Below the pieces are notes generated by a model. It worked only from the letters and a program-made list of their open reading frames with translations. It was not told the origin of the DNA and made no database searches. The position numbers and the translations under genes were made by a program. From Aristolochia californica (taxonomy: Eukaryota > Streptophyta > Magnoliopsida > Piperales > Aristolochiaceae), in assembly GCA_029961685.1 (NCBI GenBank), contig JARWKL010000001.1, positions 55,082,062-55,146,061 on the forward strand: a stretch of DNA of 64,000 nucleotides, written 5' to 3'. Shown piece by piece: positions 34,334 to 45,900 of the stretch. Every line of letters begins with the position of its first letter. Position 1 is the stretch's first letter.

Positions 34334-36185
34334 AATTGAATCAAGAATATTTTTTTCATTAATGCTTGTGCTTGCTATATATACAATCTCCCTTCATTCA
34401 ATGTTCTAGTGAAGTTTTTTATATTTTTAAGTAAGGATTTATTTGTCTTTATAATATTTATTTAAAACAAATTGATAAATAAGCTTAATCGAATCCATGG
34501 GCTGAGAAAAGCCAAACAGGGGGCTCAAGTGCACACTAACAATGCTTAAAAAATGAAGTAAAAGACAGAGCATTCCGAGGAGCAGAAGCAGAAGCAGACT
34601 AGCTCTGTGAAGTCTTCCGATGATTACGATCAATTGGCAAGAAAAAAACAAGAGAGAAGTAAAAGGGCATTGGAGAGGCATGACATGATTGGCATCCCTC
34701 GTATAGGCTCTGTGAATTGCAGTAATAAAGATGACCAGCGGCTGCCAAAACGGGAAATTGCTTTGGTTTTTTTCTTTTTTTCCAGAGTGAATCGATCATT
34801 GGTGGGGACTGTTGTCCAAGCTTCTGATTCTCGGTTGCGAAAAAGGAGGGGACAGTTTTGTCTCTGTGATGAAGACCCCAGACCATCATACGGCAATTTG
34901 TCGTGATTGCTTTCCAAATGTCAAGATGTGAGACTGATGGAGCGTATCTGAATATGTTCCCTTGTGCCGATGGATCTTCGTTTGTTTCGTTTCTTCAAAT
35001 AAAGGCAATCTCAAGTGCCGAAGGTAACTCAATTATACTAGCCATTTCCGTTCCGATATTGGTGTGAAAGCGCAAGCTAGGTGTTCGACGAAATTATCCA
35101 GGTAAAACCGTTCGCTGAATTGCTGAAGTGAGTGATCTCAAAGGCGCGTATTGAAATGCTCGTTTAACTGACAGAATGCAGCAGGCATCGTTGTGATTTC
35201 AGAGGAGTAAACAGTAAGTCCAGTTTGAAATTCCCTACGGCTTTGAGTTGATTGAACCTGATGCATCCGGGCCATTGCAGGGAAGATGAAAGTAAAGGAG
35301 TTAAAGTATTTGAGGAGAAGCATCAAAGAATCCGGTTTGGGGAGAGGGAGAAAAAAGGGACACAGGAAGGTTCACCCACCAGCTTTCACGTGCAAATGCT
35401 CAGGAAGGGTCCCAGGAAGAGGAGGGGGGAAGGGGAGTGGCCTTATGCTGTGCCAACAAGGGCCGACATCTCTCATGTCCACTGTCCCAATGCCTTCTCA
35501 CATTTAATTACGTTTGTCATTGCTCAATCGTATATCAAGTAAAGCGAACGAGTATGTGAAAGATCAGGTATAACAAGAGAGAGAAGGCATTACCGGAGCT
35601 TTTGCGATGGTCCTGAGTGCTTACAGTTGACAAGAAGGCCACTAACAGCTTCGTTTTTCATTTTAACTCAAAAGACTACCTTCTACTGGACTACTGGTAC
35701 AGTGGAGAAGATGAATGAGTCGAAAGAACTGAGCAAATTTCATCCCGACATGGAAGACAATTCGGTTTTATTGGTCCATTTGGATCAATCTTATTCATAT
35801 CGCATCAGTGATACACTGAAGTGGGCAATCTATGCTATTGCTTATACTGAGCAGAAAGTCTTGGTTGGGAAAGACCCCTATGCACTATGACTGCAGACAG
35901 GCCCTCAGTTCTCTTCCAGCTTAATCAATGGCCGGATCAGAGTAACCGTGGTGGTTGCTACGTAACTCACTTGGGACCCACTGATTTGAAACCATGCATT
36001 TCTTCTTTTTATTCCCTTCTCTCTTCTTCAGTCTCACCCCTTCGGCTACCTCACTTACCTTCTCCATCTTTCACTAACTTATCTCTTCCTCTACATCCTG
36101 ATCAATCATTCATCCTTTCCATCTTCTCCGGCAAGAACAGTCTCTTCACGTCGCCCCAAACCCAGAACAACAAAGGAAAAGAGAG
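34334..36185. other. Upstream region of the complete PIN gene
   Basis: Promoter-side spacer and 5' UTR of the PIN gene; the last 100 bp are pyrimidine-rich leader. Small open frames occur (for example 34607-34906, 99 codons, opening MKSSDDYDQLARKKQERSKR), but I recognise none and give them no gene status. Confidence 0.5.
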
Positions 36186-38129
36186 ATGATAGCTTTCTCG
36201 GATCTCTACGGTGTACTGAGTGCAGTTGTGCCTCTCTATTTCACCATGTTCCTTGCTTATGGATCTGTAAAATATGGCAAGATTTTCACTCCAGAGCAGT
36301 GCTCCGGAATCAACAGATTCGTCGCCATTTTCGCCGTCCCGCTTCTTTCTTTCGAGTTCATTTCCCGTATTAACCCCTACGACATGGATCTCTTATTCAT
36401 ATCTGCAGACATAGTTTCCAAAATTTTGGTGCTCATACTGTTGTTCCTCTGGGCCAAGTTCTCCAAGAGAGGATATCTTGACTGGGTAATCACCCTGTTC
36501 TCCCTTTCCACTCTCCCAAACACCCTGGTTTTAGGAATCCCACTTTTGAAATCCATGTATGGCGATGATAAGGAGGGTCTCATGATTCAAGCTGTGGTCT
36601 TACAGTGCATAATTTGGTATACTTTGTTGCTCTTCTTGTTTGAATATAGAGCTGCCAGAATTTTGGTACTGGAGGAGTTAAACGGAGCTGCTACTGTTGC
36701 TAACGCTGAGTTGGAGCGAATAGAAGACAAGTTGGGAACACAGAAAGTTGGAGAAGAGGAGGTCATTCATGTGGTAGCGACTAGATCGCTGAGTTCGGAG
36801 TTGTCGGATGCCGATAAGCTTCAGAACTGCAACAAGGTTGCGCCTGCCTCTGGGAAATTGAAGCCTGCGGAAGAAGATGGTAAAGAGCTTCACTTGTTCA
36901 TTAAGTTGGAGACGTCGGTGCTGCTATTTCGAAGCCAAAACTTGTAAAAGAATAGAAGAATGAACGAAAACAAACTAAAATGAGAGAAGATATTCGAGAG
37001 TTTTGGTCATGACTTTTTCGAACAAAATTTTCTTTTGCGCACGATTTTCAAACATGAGTTTCCGAAATTTCACTTCTTTGCTGAATCTTTCATGGGGCGT
37101 TCGGTTGTTCATCAAGATTACTGATTTTAGACTTCTCGTGGATTTTTTCCAATATTTATTACTATGGGTCTCCAGCTTCTGGGTCTTTTGGATTACAGGT
37201 TTCCGTGAACAGTCTACGCAGGTTGGCAACGGAGAAGAAGAGATCGACGGGGAGGACAGAGAAAGAAATAAGGAGAAAGAAGTCATGAAAATTGAGGAAA
37301 TCTCTTCGACATCTTCGCCTATGATTAAGCTTATCATGAAAATGGTCTGGTATAGGCTCGTCCGGAACCCAAATTCATATGCTAGCCTTCTGGGTCTGAT
37401 ATGGGCTCTAGTCTCATGCAAGTTCGTTCCATCTCTGCATCTTTTCCTCTCCCTCAATCATCACCCACTAGATTGATCAAAATCAACTAATCTGACATTA
37501 CTGCAGGTGGGACATCAAGAAACCTCTGATCCTTGAAAATTCAGTTACAATCCTGTCAAATGCTGGTCTTGGGATGGCCATGTTTAGTCTTGGTAAGAGC
37601 ATCAATCACTCAAAAATCTAATCTGTTCTCTGCCTCCATCAATGATATGAAACTTTCCGACTTTCAGGCCTGTTCATGGCCCTTCAACCAAGGATCATAG
37701 CATGTGGTACCAGGCTAGCGGCATATGGAATGGTCGCAAGGTTCATGGCTGGCCCTGCAGTAATGTCGATTGCATCCCTTGCAGTTGGGCTACGAGGAAC
37801 CGTACTGAGAGTCTCCATCGTTCAGGCAAGTCTTCAGACATGAAAACTCTAAAAGCAAGAACCAGAAAATAAACTTTTTTTAACTTCTCGGCTTTCAGGC
37901 CGCGCTGCCGCAGGGAATAGTTCCGTTCGTATTTGCAAGGGAATATAATGTGCACCCAGATGTGCTGAGCACAGCGTGAGTACCACCACTATCCTGAACT
38001 CCAGAAACCATTAAAAGCCACACTTTCTGCCATGAGCTAATCCCATTTCTGAACTTTTGCAGGGTAATTTTTGGGATGATCGTGTCACTCCCCATCTCAA
38101 TGTTATACTACATCTTATTGGGGCTCTAA
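36186..38129 (+). CDS. PIN: PIN-type auxin efflux carrier, complete, six exons, 434 aa
   Basis: Exons 36186-36879, 37199-37421, 37507-37592, 37668-37825, 37899-37975 and 38063-38129 (TAA) join in frame to 434 residues. The N-terminal membrane half (about 1-165) contains [39 protein letters not shown] and [20 protein letters not shown]. The C-terminal half (about 300-434) contains [36 protein letters not shown] and [20 protein letters not shown]. The central hydrophilic loop is about 125 residues, rich in Glu/Lys and with a RSLSSELS segment: shorter than canonical plasma-membrane PINs (about 300) and longer than PIN5/PIN8. The flanking membrane sequences read most like PIN1/PIN6. It exports auxin, with location (plasma membrane or ER) unclear because of the intermediate loop. 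Intron 4 starts GC rather than GT. The start ATG is the first in frame after a pyrimidine-rich leader. Confidence 0.92.
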
Positions 38130-39150
38130 TTAAGATGAAATTGACGATTGAAGCTTGGGAACTACCCACACCAACAACATTAAACCTGGGATTTCGCTAG
38201 TGAGGTTCACTGCTCGGTTTGCTTCGGTTTGCTTTTACTGACTCGAATGGGAAGGTAACTCCAGTGGTTTTGGTTTCCTCTTTTTCCCCATCTACCAAGG
38301 CATCTGAAGATGAGTGCACTGGTTTTCTATCCATGAACTTTCAGGATTGCTCTCCATTCCTGTAGATAGCATATTATCTTTTGTAAGAACATGTAAATCG
38401 GTTTGAGAACCGTTATCAGCATTATGGTTTATAATGAGTAAGATTTCTTTGGTGAGAATTCTCTGTTACATAAGTAGTTTATGGTGCAAACAAAGGGTAT
38501 TTCTCTAATTTTTTTCATGGGTGTCGGTCACTTACTGTGGGTGGAGACACAAGACTGGATCGGAGAAGTGACCTGCGAAAATGCACACCTTCGAGGAACT
38601 GTGAATATTTTTTCACTTGCTGGTGAGATGCTAAAGCAAAGATTTCTAGTATAAAGTGTCAACACAATAGAAAAGAGAAATTCTAAGCGTTGGATGGACG
38701 GTTTACCTCTGATTCTGAAGTACAAAACCATTCTTGATACAATGGACTGGATCTGTGAATGGATAAGGTGCATTATTGGGTTACATTGTACTTCAGATTC
38801 TTTTTGTTCAGTGGACAGCATAAAACCAAGTGGTGGGCAACGTTTCACACTTTCACTTATTCCATATTAAGTACATGATAGCTATGCACTGATGCAAGCA
38901 AACATCCTCTTCATGAAGAGTTTTACCCTCCCTTGTTCAAAGAAGAGTTAGAAGGCTGATACAGGAATGCATCCCTTAGCAGTAAAAGATGTTAAATGAA
39001 TTAAATAGTGACCAGTTAGCAGTACTATAGCAGTATAGTCTAAATTGGAAAAGAAGGAAACATGAGGGTGCAGACCAACTCAACCACTCAATCCATGGTA
39101 CCTGCTCAGCAGAAAAGGGAAAAAACTAAAATGTAATTTTTTTTTTCTTT
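38130..39150. other. Intergenic, between convergent PIN and Ycf20-like genes
   Basis: Holds the 3' UTRs of both genes (PIN from the left, Ycf20-like from the right). No other feature is recognised. Confidence 0.6.
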
Positions 39151-39618
39151 TTAACTTGCAAGTTTGAATGCATCAATGAAAAGGCCATAGGTAAACCCCA
39201 TCTTAAAATTGTTGAGAAGAGCAAGGGGGAAGGTTACCTTTGACCTACTGTAATAAAACTTGGTTACATACTCAGTAAGGAGAACACATAGTACTGCAGC
39301 AATAACATCATTCACACCTAGAGCACCAAACGACAGAGAAATTGTCTGAGCAACGTAAAATCCACCAAGCAAAGAGATTCCACCAAAAAGCGCCCGTCGA
39401 GCAGGGCTTCTGAAGTAGTTTCTTGAAAGTTCTGGGATGACACTGATTATATCAACCAGCCTCCTTGGTGATCCATTCTCTTGGATGGCTCGAATTCTGA
39501 CAAACCTAGAAGGAGATTTCTGATAGACAAGCCCCTTCCTCCCAAATGAGACATTTCTTGAAGAAGGGATGGAGAGGTTAATCGGCTGTGGACAAATCAA
39601 ACTCAAACCATGCGCCAT
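39151..39618 (-). CDS. Ycf20-like protein, plastid-targeted
   Basis: A 155-codon single-exon frame. Residues 1-45 are Ser/Arg rich with few acids (SIPSSRNVSFGRKGLV), a plausible plastid transit peptide. The mature part has IPELSRNYFRSPARRALFGG, then hydrophobic segments at about 75-96 (LLGGFYVAQTISLSFGALGV), 102-122 (NDVIAAVLCVLLTEYVTKFY) and the C-terminus NNFKMGFTYGLFIDAFKLAS. These are hallmarks of the Ycf20/DUF565 family, which in Arabidopsis includes NPQ7, a thylakoid protein affecting non-photochemical quenching. Length and ends fit the family. The upstream frame to 39916 overlaps in another frame and looks like non-coding leader. A leader exon may lie near 41000-41100. I cannot tell which paralogue this is. 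Confidence 0.9.
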   Translation of the reverse strand: MAHGLSLICPQPINLSIPSSRNVSFGRKGLVYQKSPSRFVRIRAIQENGSPRRLVDIISVIPELSRNYFRSPARRALFGGISLLGGFYVAQTISLSFGALGVNDVIAAVLCVLLTEYVTKFYYSRSKVTFPLALLNNFKMGFTYGLFIDAFKLAS

Positions 39619-42600
39619 GAGGCAATGGCCCCTCTTTTTCTAGACACCCTGCAGTCTCCAAAGACAAAACATGTGGGAAAACATATATAAATGCACGAGT
39701 TGACATATCAATGAGCATGGATCCAAAAGTCACTTGGTAACGTGAAAGAATAACCTGTCTTATGACTTCCAGTAGAAACATGAAACAGTAGTAGAAAACC
39801 CAACCTAGACTTGACTCTCCGTAAAAATGGTCAGAAATCCATGAAGTCAACCAATCAAAAAAAGAAAAAAAAAGAAGCAAAAATGTTGTTCCTAAACTCT
39901 GCAATATTAGGTTCATTTTTCAGACAAGACCAATCCTTCAAAGTCCCAACCAACTCTCTTCTCTCTAGTTTGAACTGGCTCACTATTGTTTCAATCCTCC
40001 ATTCATTTTTTATTTTATTTTTTTGCCACATAAAAAGTTCACACAATAAAGATAAAATAATGCTTAATTCATAACATTTTTCCTGAGCTTAAGTGAATTA
40101 ACATGATAACAAAGAGAAAGTGAGGCTCCTAAAGTAGGCATGGCTCTGACTTTTCAAACCAAAAAAGGGATATCAAAATGACAGAAAGCAAAGAAGGAAT
40201 CATATTTACTATTGGAATCAGCTACCATTCTGCTTGCTCGACAATGTACCAGCATACAGAAGCAAATTGCCAATTGACGTTTACTTCTTCTCTTTCAGGT
40301 GGTGTATCCATTTAAAAGCTTTGGGACTACGATATTGCTCCACTTCGTTCAAACTTTGCCAGTGGTAATGTATGATAAGCTACATATGCCGAACTTTATT
40401 AGCAATGAATTTTCAGCGGTCACAACTGCTTTATATATTCTTGCAGACAGCCTTTTTTGCAAGTTGAGTTGAACAGTCTTTCATGGCACAATAAAAACCA
40501 TTATGTGCAGTTACCAGGAATACTAGGATACAAGAAAATGGCAAACTCTGATGGGACTCCAATGCTAGAAAGCCAAATCGATCATCTCTGCATCAAATCA
40601 ACCCAAGTTCACATCACACTAACACAGAAGTGCATCGTATATTCAAGAGATTTAAGACAGCATCTGCAATACCCATTTTTTCACAACGAATTTGCAGATG
40701 ACAGTGATAAATTAATAGCGGAGTTCCAAAAGTTCTTAACTGTTTTAGGTTTCATTCCAAATGAATACAAGCGACAGAGATATACCTATACCAAATTTCC
40801 AACCAATCTGAAAGCTTCACAAAACTATGTAAATGATCTATACCATCAGAAACGAAAAAAAGAAAAGAAAAAAAACCCAGAAAATATAATCATTTCCGTA
40901 AACGAAAAGCACACGGACAAAAAGATCAGTCGAAAACACCAATAGCCATTTCCAAAGATTCCCACAGATATAAAGCAGACCCTATTTATTTCTGAGTGCA
41001 AGGGGGTAACCTCTAATAGTTCGTTCGAAATCTCTTTAGAGCTCTAACAAGAGGCTGAGAGCTAGCCATGAAGAGAGCCAGGGAGAGAAAATTTCTCAAC
41101 CTGTTTCGCAGTTGAAGAGGTAATTTGCAAGACTTCTGAGCGGGGAGGAGGGGCAGAGCAGAGCACCACGAGTGAAAGAAGATGCAACGTAGAAGGCGAT
41201 AAGGGAGAGAGCGCGCACCTCAGACGCTACAATCGTTTGGACACTCGACTACAATGAGGAAAGAACTGGTAACAGTTTACCTGTGACGTGGCAGCAAAGG
41301 TGAAGAAGCCCTTTGACAAGGCTAGGTCAGAACTAAACGCCCCAGGTTCATGAGCCCTCAGGTTGGTCAAGCATCAACTTAGAGCTTGAACTCACCTCAA
41401 TGACTCCACAAAGTTAAATTTTGAATAAAAGCATGATTTAGAATGAAAATTAGTTGTTAGAAGAAGTGAAGGTCTAGTGAATCCAATTAGTACTTAAAAA
41501 GCAAAAATAGTCTATCTAGTGAGTTTATTTTCCAAGCAAAAGGTAGAGACTACCAACAACAAAAATAAGTTTTAATAGACCAAAGCTTTTCATCATCCAA
41601 AACCGATTTTTATGTTTCTCGAGACTACTGTCTTGAGAAACCACCTGGGTCAATAGCCGATACCACCTAGCTTAAGGGGGAGAATAGAAAGAGATGCATC
41701 AAAGATTCTACAAGATGAATCAAGCCTGATCACTTTTATTATCATATTGATTTGATGTACTTCTTCTTTAAATTTTTATACACGTAAGAATTTATAAGTG
41801 TTGCAGTGGTTGCATCTTCTTCCATTATTTCCTTTGTGTGTCAAAATTCCATTTGAAAGTTGAGTAATGTAGTGGTTGTGCCTCCTTTCAGAATTGAAAT
41901 ATCGGGTTCAACATCACTTTAGAAAAAGAAGAGTAATCTACGATGAAGAATTCATATGTTATGCTAATCAAATTTTATATAACCATAATATCCATGTCAG
42001 AAGAGTGCAATATAAAGAATTTTTTTTTTTATTGTAAGCTATAACTTCAAGGAGAATGTTAAAGAACGGGTAAGGAAACAATAGAGTCTAAAAGGAATCT
42101 CATGTGAAAGAGGTCTCACAGAAGAGCCTTTGTTTTAAAGTGTTTCAATTATATCATTCCTCTATTTATATTTAATTGTTTAATTATATTATAATATATT
42201 TTTAACTTTAAATATAATAGGGACAGAGATAATTTATTTGTAATCTTATTCTACTTGTTTCCTCTAATATAAATTATGTCTCATTGTACTCAGTTATAAT
42301 CAAGTCATTATACTCATGGTGGATCCTATATCGTAAGACCCACTATCACCTTTTGAATTTTAAAATTTTATAAAAGTAATATAATTTTGAGGGAAAAAAG
42401 ATTAGACTCAAAACCCAACCAAAGTTGGCTGCACCTAAACTCCAATAGGCTAAAAGCCTCAAACACACTCTTAATAAGAATAAGCAGCAATAAACACATC
42501 ACCTAATTCAGGTTACCTTCTTCTTTTCAGAACTCTTTCAATCTCAATATCTTACCTCAAAGACCTCCTATATAACCAATAAGAGGACTACAATCATGGA

Positions 42601-42970
42601 CTTTGCCTCTTATCTTCTCTTTTATCTTTTCTTACTTACCCTTTCATGTAGAAGCTTCAACTTTTACAGGCTCTTTCAGCATGGAACAATTAACTATTAC
42701 ACAGATGACATAAGTGCCGTTTGAGGTTACAACATTACAAGGGAAATTTGAATGACCATCATTTTATTATTTATAAAATGAATAATGTAATTACAACAAT
42801 ATATTACAGCATATCTGATTGAGAGGCAAACCTTTCCCTCAACACCCGCCATTTTCTTCAAAACTCCAGCATAAATATTTGTTCTATGAGTAAATGTGTA
42901 TTGACATTTCCTCCCCCTTGAGAGAAAGTGAAGAGGTTCCTATTAAGATGGTGATAGTATGAAGTAAAGA
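39619..42970. other. Upstream of Ycf20-like gene and intergenic spacer
   Basis: 39619-41260 should contain the 5' UTR (possibly with an intron) and promoter of the Ycf20-like gene. An unrecognised 162-codon plus-strand frame lies at 40457-40945. From 41270 to 42970 the sequence is AT-rich with no gene; a purine tract (aagggggagaa near 41680) hints at decayed LTR material, but no pair of LTRs is visible. Confidence 0.45.
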
Positions 42971-45900
42971 CTAGTGGGGAGAAGGATATGGATCTCTCCA
43001 GCATTCATCCTCTGTCACAGCCTTTTGCCATCTGGTTTTAAAAATCTGCAGCTCATTGTATGATTGCCGCCTTACCTGCAAGTCGAACATTCCTTGTCAA
43101 AAATGGTTTTAAGATTAAACAATGTGGATCCACAGTTAATTAGCTCAACCAAGCGTCGTCTGCGAAAAGAGATGGACGATAATCAAGTGTTTTGTATGGA
43201 TGCTTACAGCTGATCGAGAGTCATACATCATCTGCATGTCCAATTATAAAGCAAATTAGTTCATGTGATGCACTTTAAGTAAAAAGAAAAAAACAAGAAA
43301 AGCCAGAGGTGGCAGATTTCAGATTTTACTTGTCTTTCTAATTCCGATTTAATACGTGATTGGCCAGACTCTGGAGTTTCAACATTTGACTGGAGGTAGA
43401 AGTAACACATTTCAGTTAGATACTTGATTCAAATGGTAAAAACCAGTACCCCAGTCTGAAACTCTGAAACTAGTCCTAGAAAAGTGAACCATTTCAAACA
43501 TGGATATTTAAACAATTTCATGCAAAACACATGAATCACGATCCAGCCTAATTGATCAATAACTTTAAACAAAATTTATTCTATCTTACAGATACTTCAG
43601 TTGGAAAATCAAGTTGGGGTACAGAAGAAGTATAAAAATGATTTTGGGTGCTCATATCTGCAGTGCAGAAGCTTAAGAAAATGTTGGTAAAACACACAAA
43701 TCATTTTGGTCTTAAAAATTAAAACCCGATAGACAAATAAAAAGATGTTCTAAATAATAGTTGAAAAACAAGCCATGCACAGACCCAAGCACTTTTTAAA
43801 ATAATATTGCCACCTCACAACTAGCAAGTAGCAAAACTGTTTGCTGAAAAATTAGGACAATCTGTTCCGGTCAGTCCGCAATTTTTGGAGAGCAGACATA
43901 AGAAGAGTTTGCCTCCTCACCTTTTGTTCGTCAAAGCCTCCAAGAGTAGGAATAGCCTGATGAACTATATACTCAACATCCACTACGCCGACATTTTTAG
44001 TTCGTTCACCCTGCTATAAATGAATGTGTTAAAAAAATTTTAAATAACATTGGAGAATATTGTAGACAAACAGGTTTTTCATATCAAGCTCAACCAATGA
44101 AACCTTGAGTATCATAGATAGGTTAAACTTCTATAGGTTACCTGTGCACAGTACCCAAGTTTCATGTCCAGGCCCCAAGCATGGATCAAATCATTCTGTA
44201 GAAGAAGTCAGAGAAATAACTTACTCACACAAGGGAATCAGATAAAAAAGGAAAAAAAAACGAAAAAGTTTGGTCATAGTTTGGTCTTTTTTCCACACAA
44301 GTACTTATTCAAGCAAAGTAAATAATGCAGAAGACGGGAAATTTGTCCTAATATATGCCAGAAAATAATACAATTTAAGATTTCTTGGGATTTTGACACA
44401 AATACAGAGAGAAAAATATGAAAGTAAAAAAAATCATGATTGGTTGAGAATCTTGATCAAATTAAATAACAAATAGATAAAATATTGTTTCTTCTACAAT
44501 CTTTGACTAAGCAATTAACTAAGCTTTCACATTATTCGAGCATCACTTTCTTCAAAAAACCCAGGAAATAAGTACAGATTATATATTTTAGTAAATGTCA
44601 TTCCGTAGGTATAATCAAACCTGGATCATGTACCATGCACATCGCCATGCTGCTTTTGAAAACACAGGTGCCATCATTTCTACCCACCTGTGCCATAGAT
44701 ACAACAAAACTTACAAAACAGTTTCTCTTACATCCTTGATAAAACTATTGCACCACCTTAAAAAGAACTCTTATTTCATAAAAAAGACAAATTCAGCACA
44801 ACGAAACAGAATTTAATCATAGTATGAGCACCAAAAGGCCCCAGATAGAATTCAGTGCCCCATGAAAATCAGATAGATCTGCAATTCAGCACCAACAAAT
44901 GATTATTGAGCAACTGAAATCCAAATCTAGAAAAAGTATCTGACTGATAATTGGACCCAGATACAATCCAGTCTTCCAAGTTAAAAGCTAAAGTTCAACA
45001 AAGCATACAAGACACTTGTAAAAGCAAATCAACCGTAACTAAAGCTACCATACTTCTCTCATGTATGCAGCATATTAACCGAAAGAGTTAAAATGGGAGT
45101 GGGCAAAATTATCAGAACCAGCCCATCCATTGATCCAGAAAAGTGGTTGGGTCCAACTGCAAAAAACCGGTGGTTGAACTAGTTGTGATGATATTAATAA
45201 CATAATAAGTAAAAATATTTCAAAATACAAAAAATCAAAAAAGTCGTTCAGGGAGTGGAGGCCTGCCCTTGTCTATCTGATAGCGGGCTCCCTCACATGC
45301 ACAGCACCAACCAACCTCCCCCCTAAAACAGAGCTGGGGGTGGGGTGGTTAGCCACCTTTGTCCTTTCCCTTCCCATTTCTCTTGTTTCCTATCCGATGT
45401 TGTGTAATTTGAGGGAAGTGAGAGTGTACCAGGCCAGTTTGTGAGGTTCAGTAGTCAAACCCCTCAACTGACTGGCCGACCTCCCCTAAGTTTTTTTGCT
45501 GTCAGGCCTGGAGAAGAGACCCAATCCAGTTGAACACAGATCAACCAGTTGGTCTGTCCAGGTCTGATAACACTGGGCCAGACTTATCCCGCTCTTTTAT
45601 AAAGGGCCCCCAAATGACTCCCCAGGATAAGTAACACTTGGTCAGGATCTGCCCAGTTAACACCTGCCTTATTGCGCTTTCAACAAAAACTTTGACAAAC
45701 TTGACAGACAATAATTCTTAAAAAATGCATCCAACCCCTGTGGACTGATTAAGCTCTAAAATCATAAATTAACAGAGAAATCTAATCAAAGACACTTAAT
45801 GTAGAGATCACCATCCTTCTACTGGAAAAAGCATCTTACCCTGTGCAAGGAGGAGCTGTACTATTCTCATAACACCTCCCACCACCAGTGTACTTATAAG

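Noticed and set aside
34607..34906. 99-codon plus-strand frame opening MKSSDDYDQL
   Set aside because: The start looks protein-like, but the frame then runs into a Phe-rich T tract and matches nothing known; not enough to call a gene.
35252..35890. Several 70-100 codon frames just upstream of the PIN gene
   Set aside because: They overlap in different frames, match no family and lie in the expected promoter and leader.
39578..39916. 112-codon minus-strand frame overlapping the Ycf20-like start
   Set aside because: It is in another frame, very hydrophobic by base composition, and lies in the leader of the Ycf20-like gene, whose own frame is clearly the family protein.
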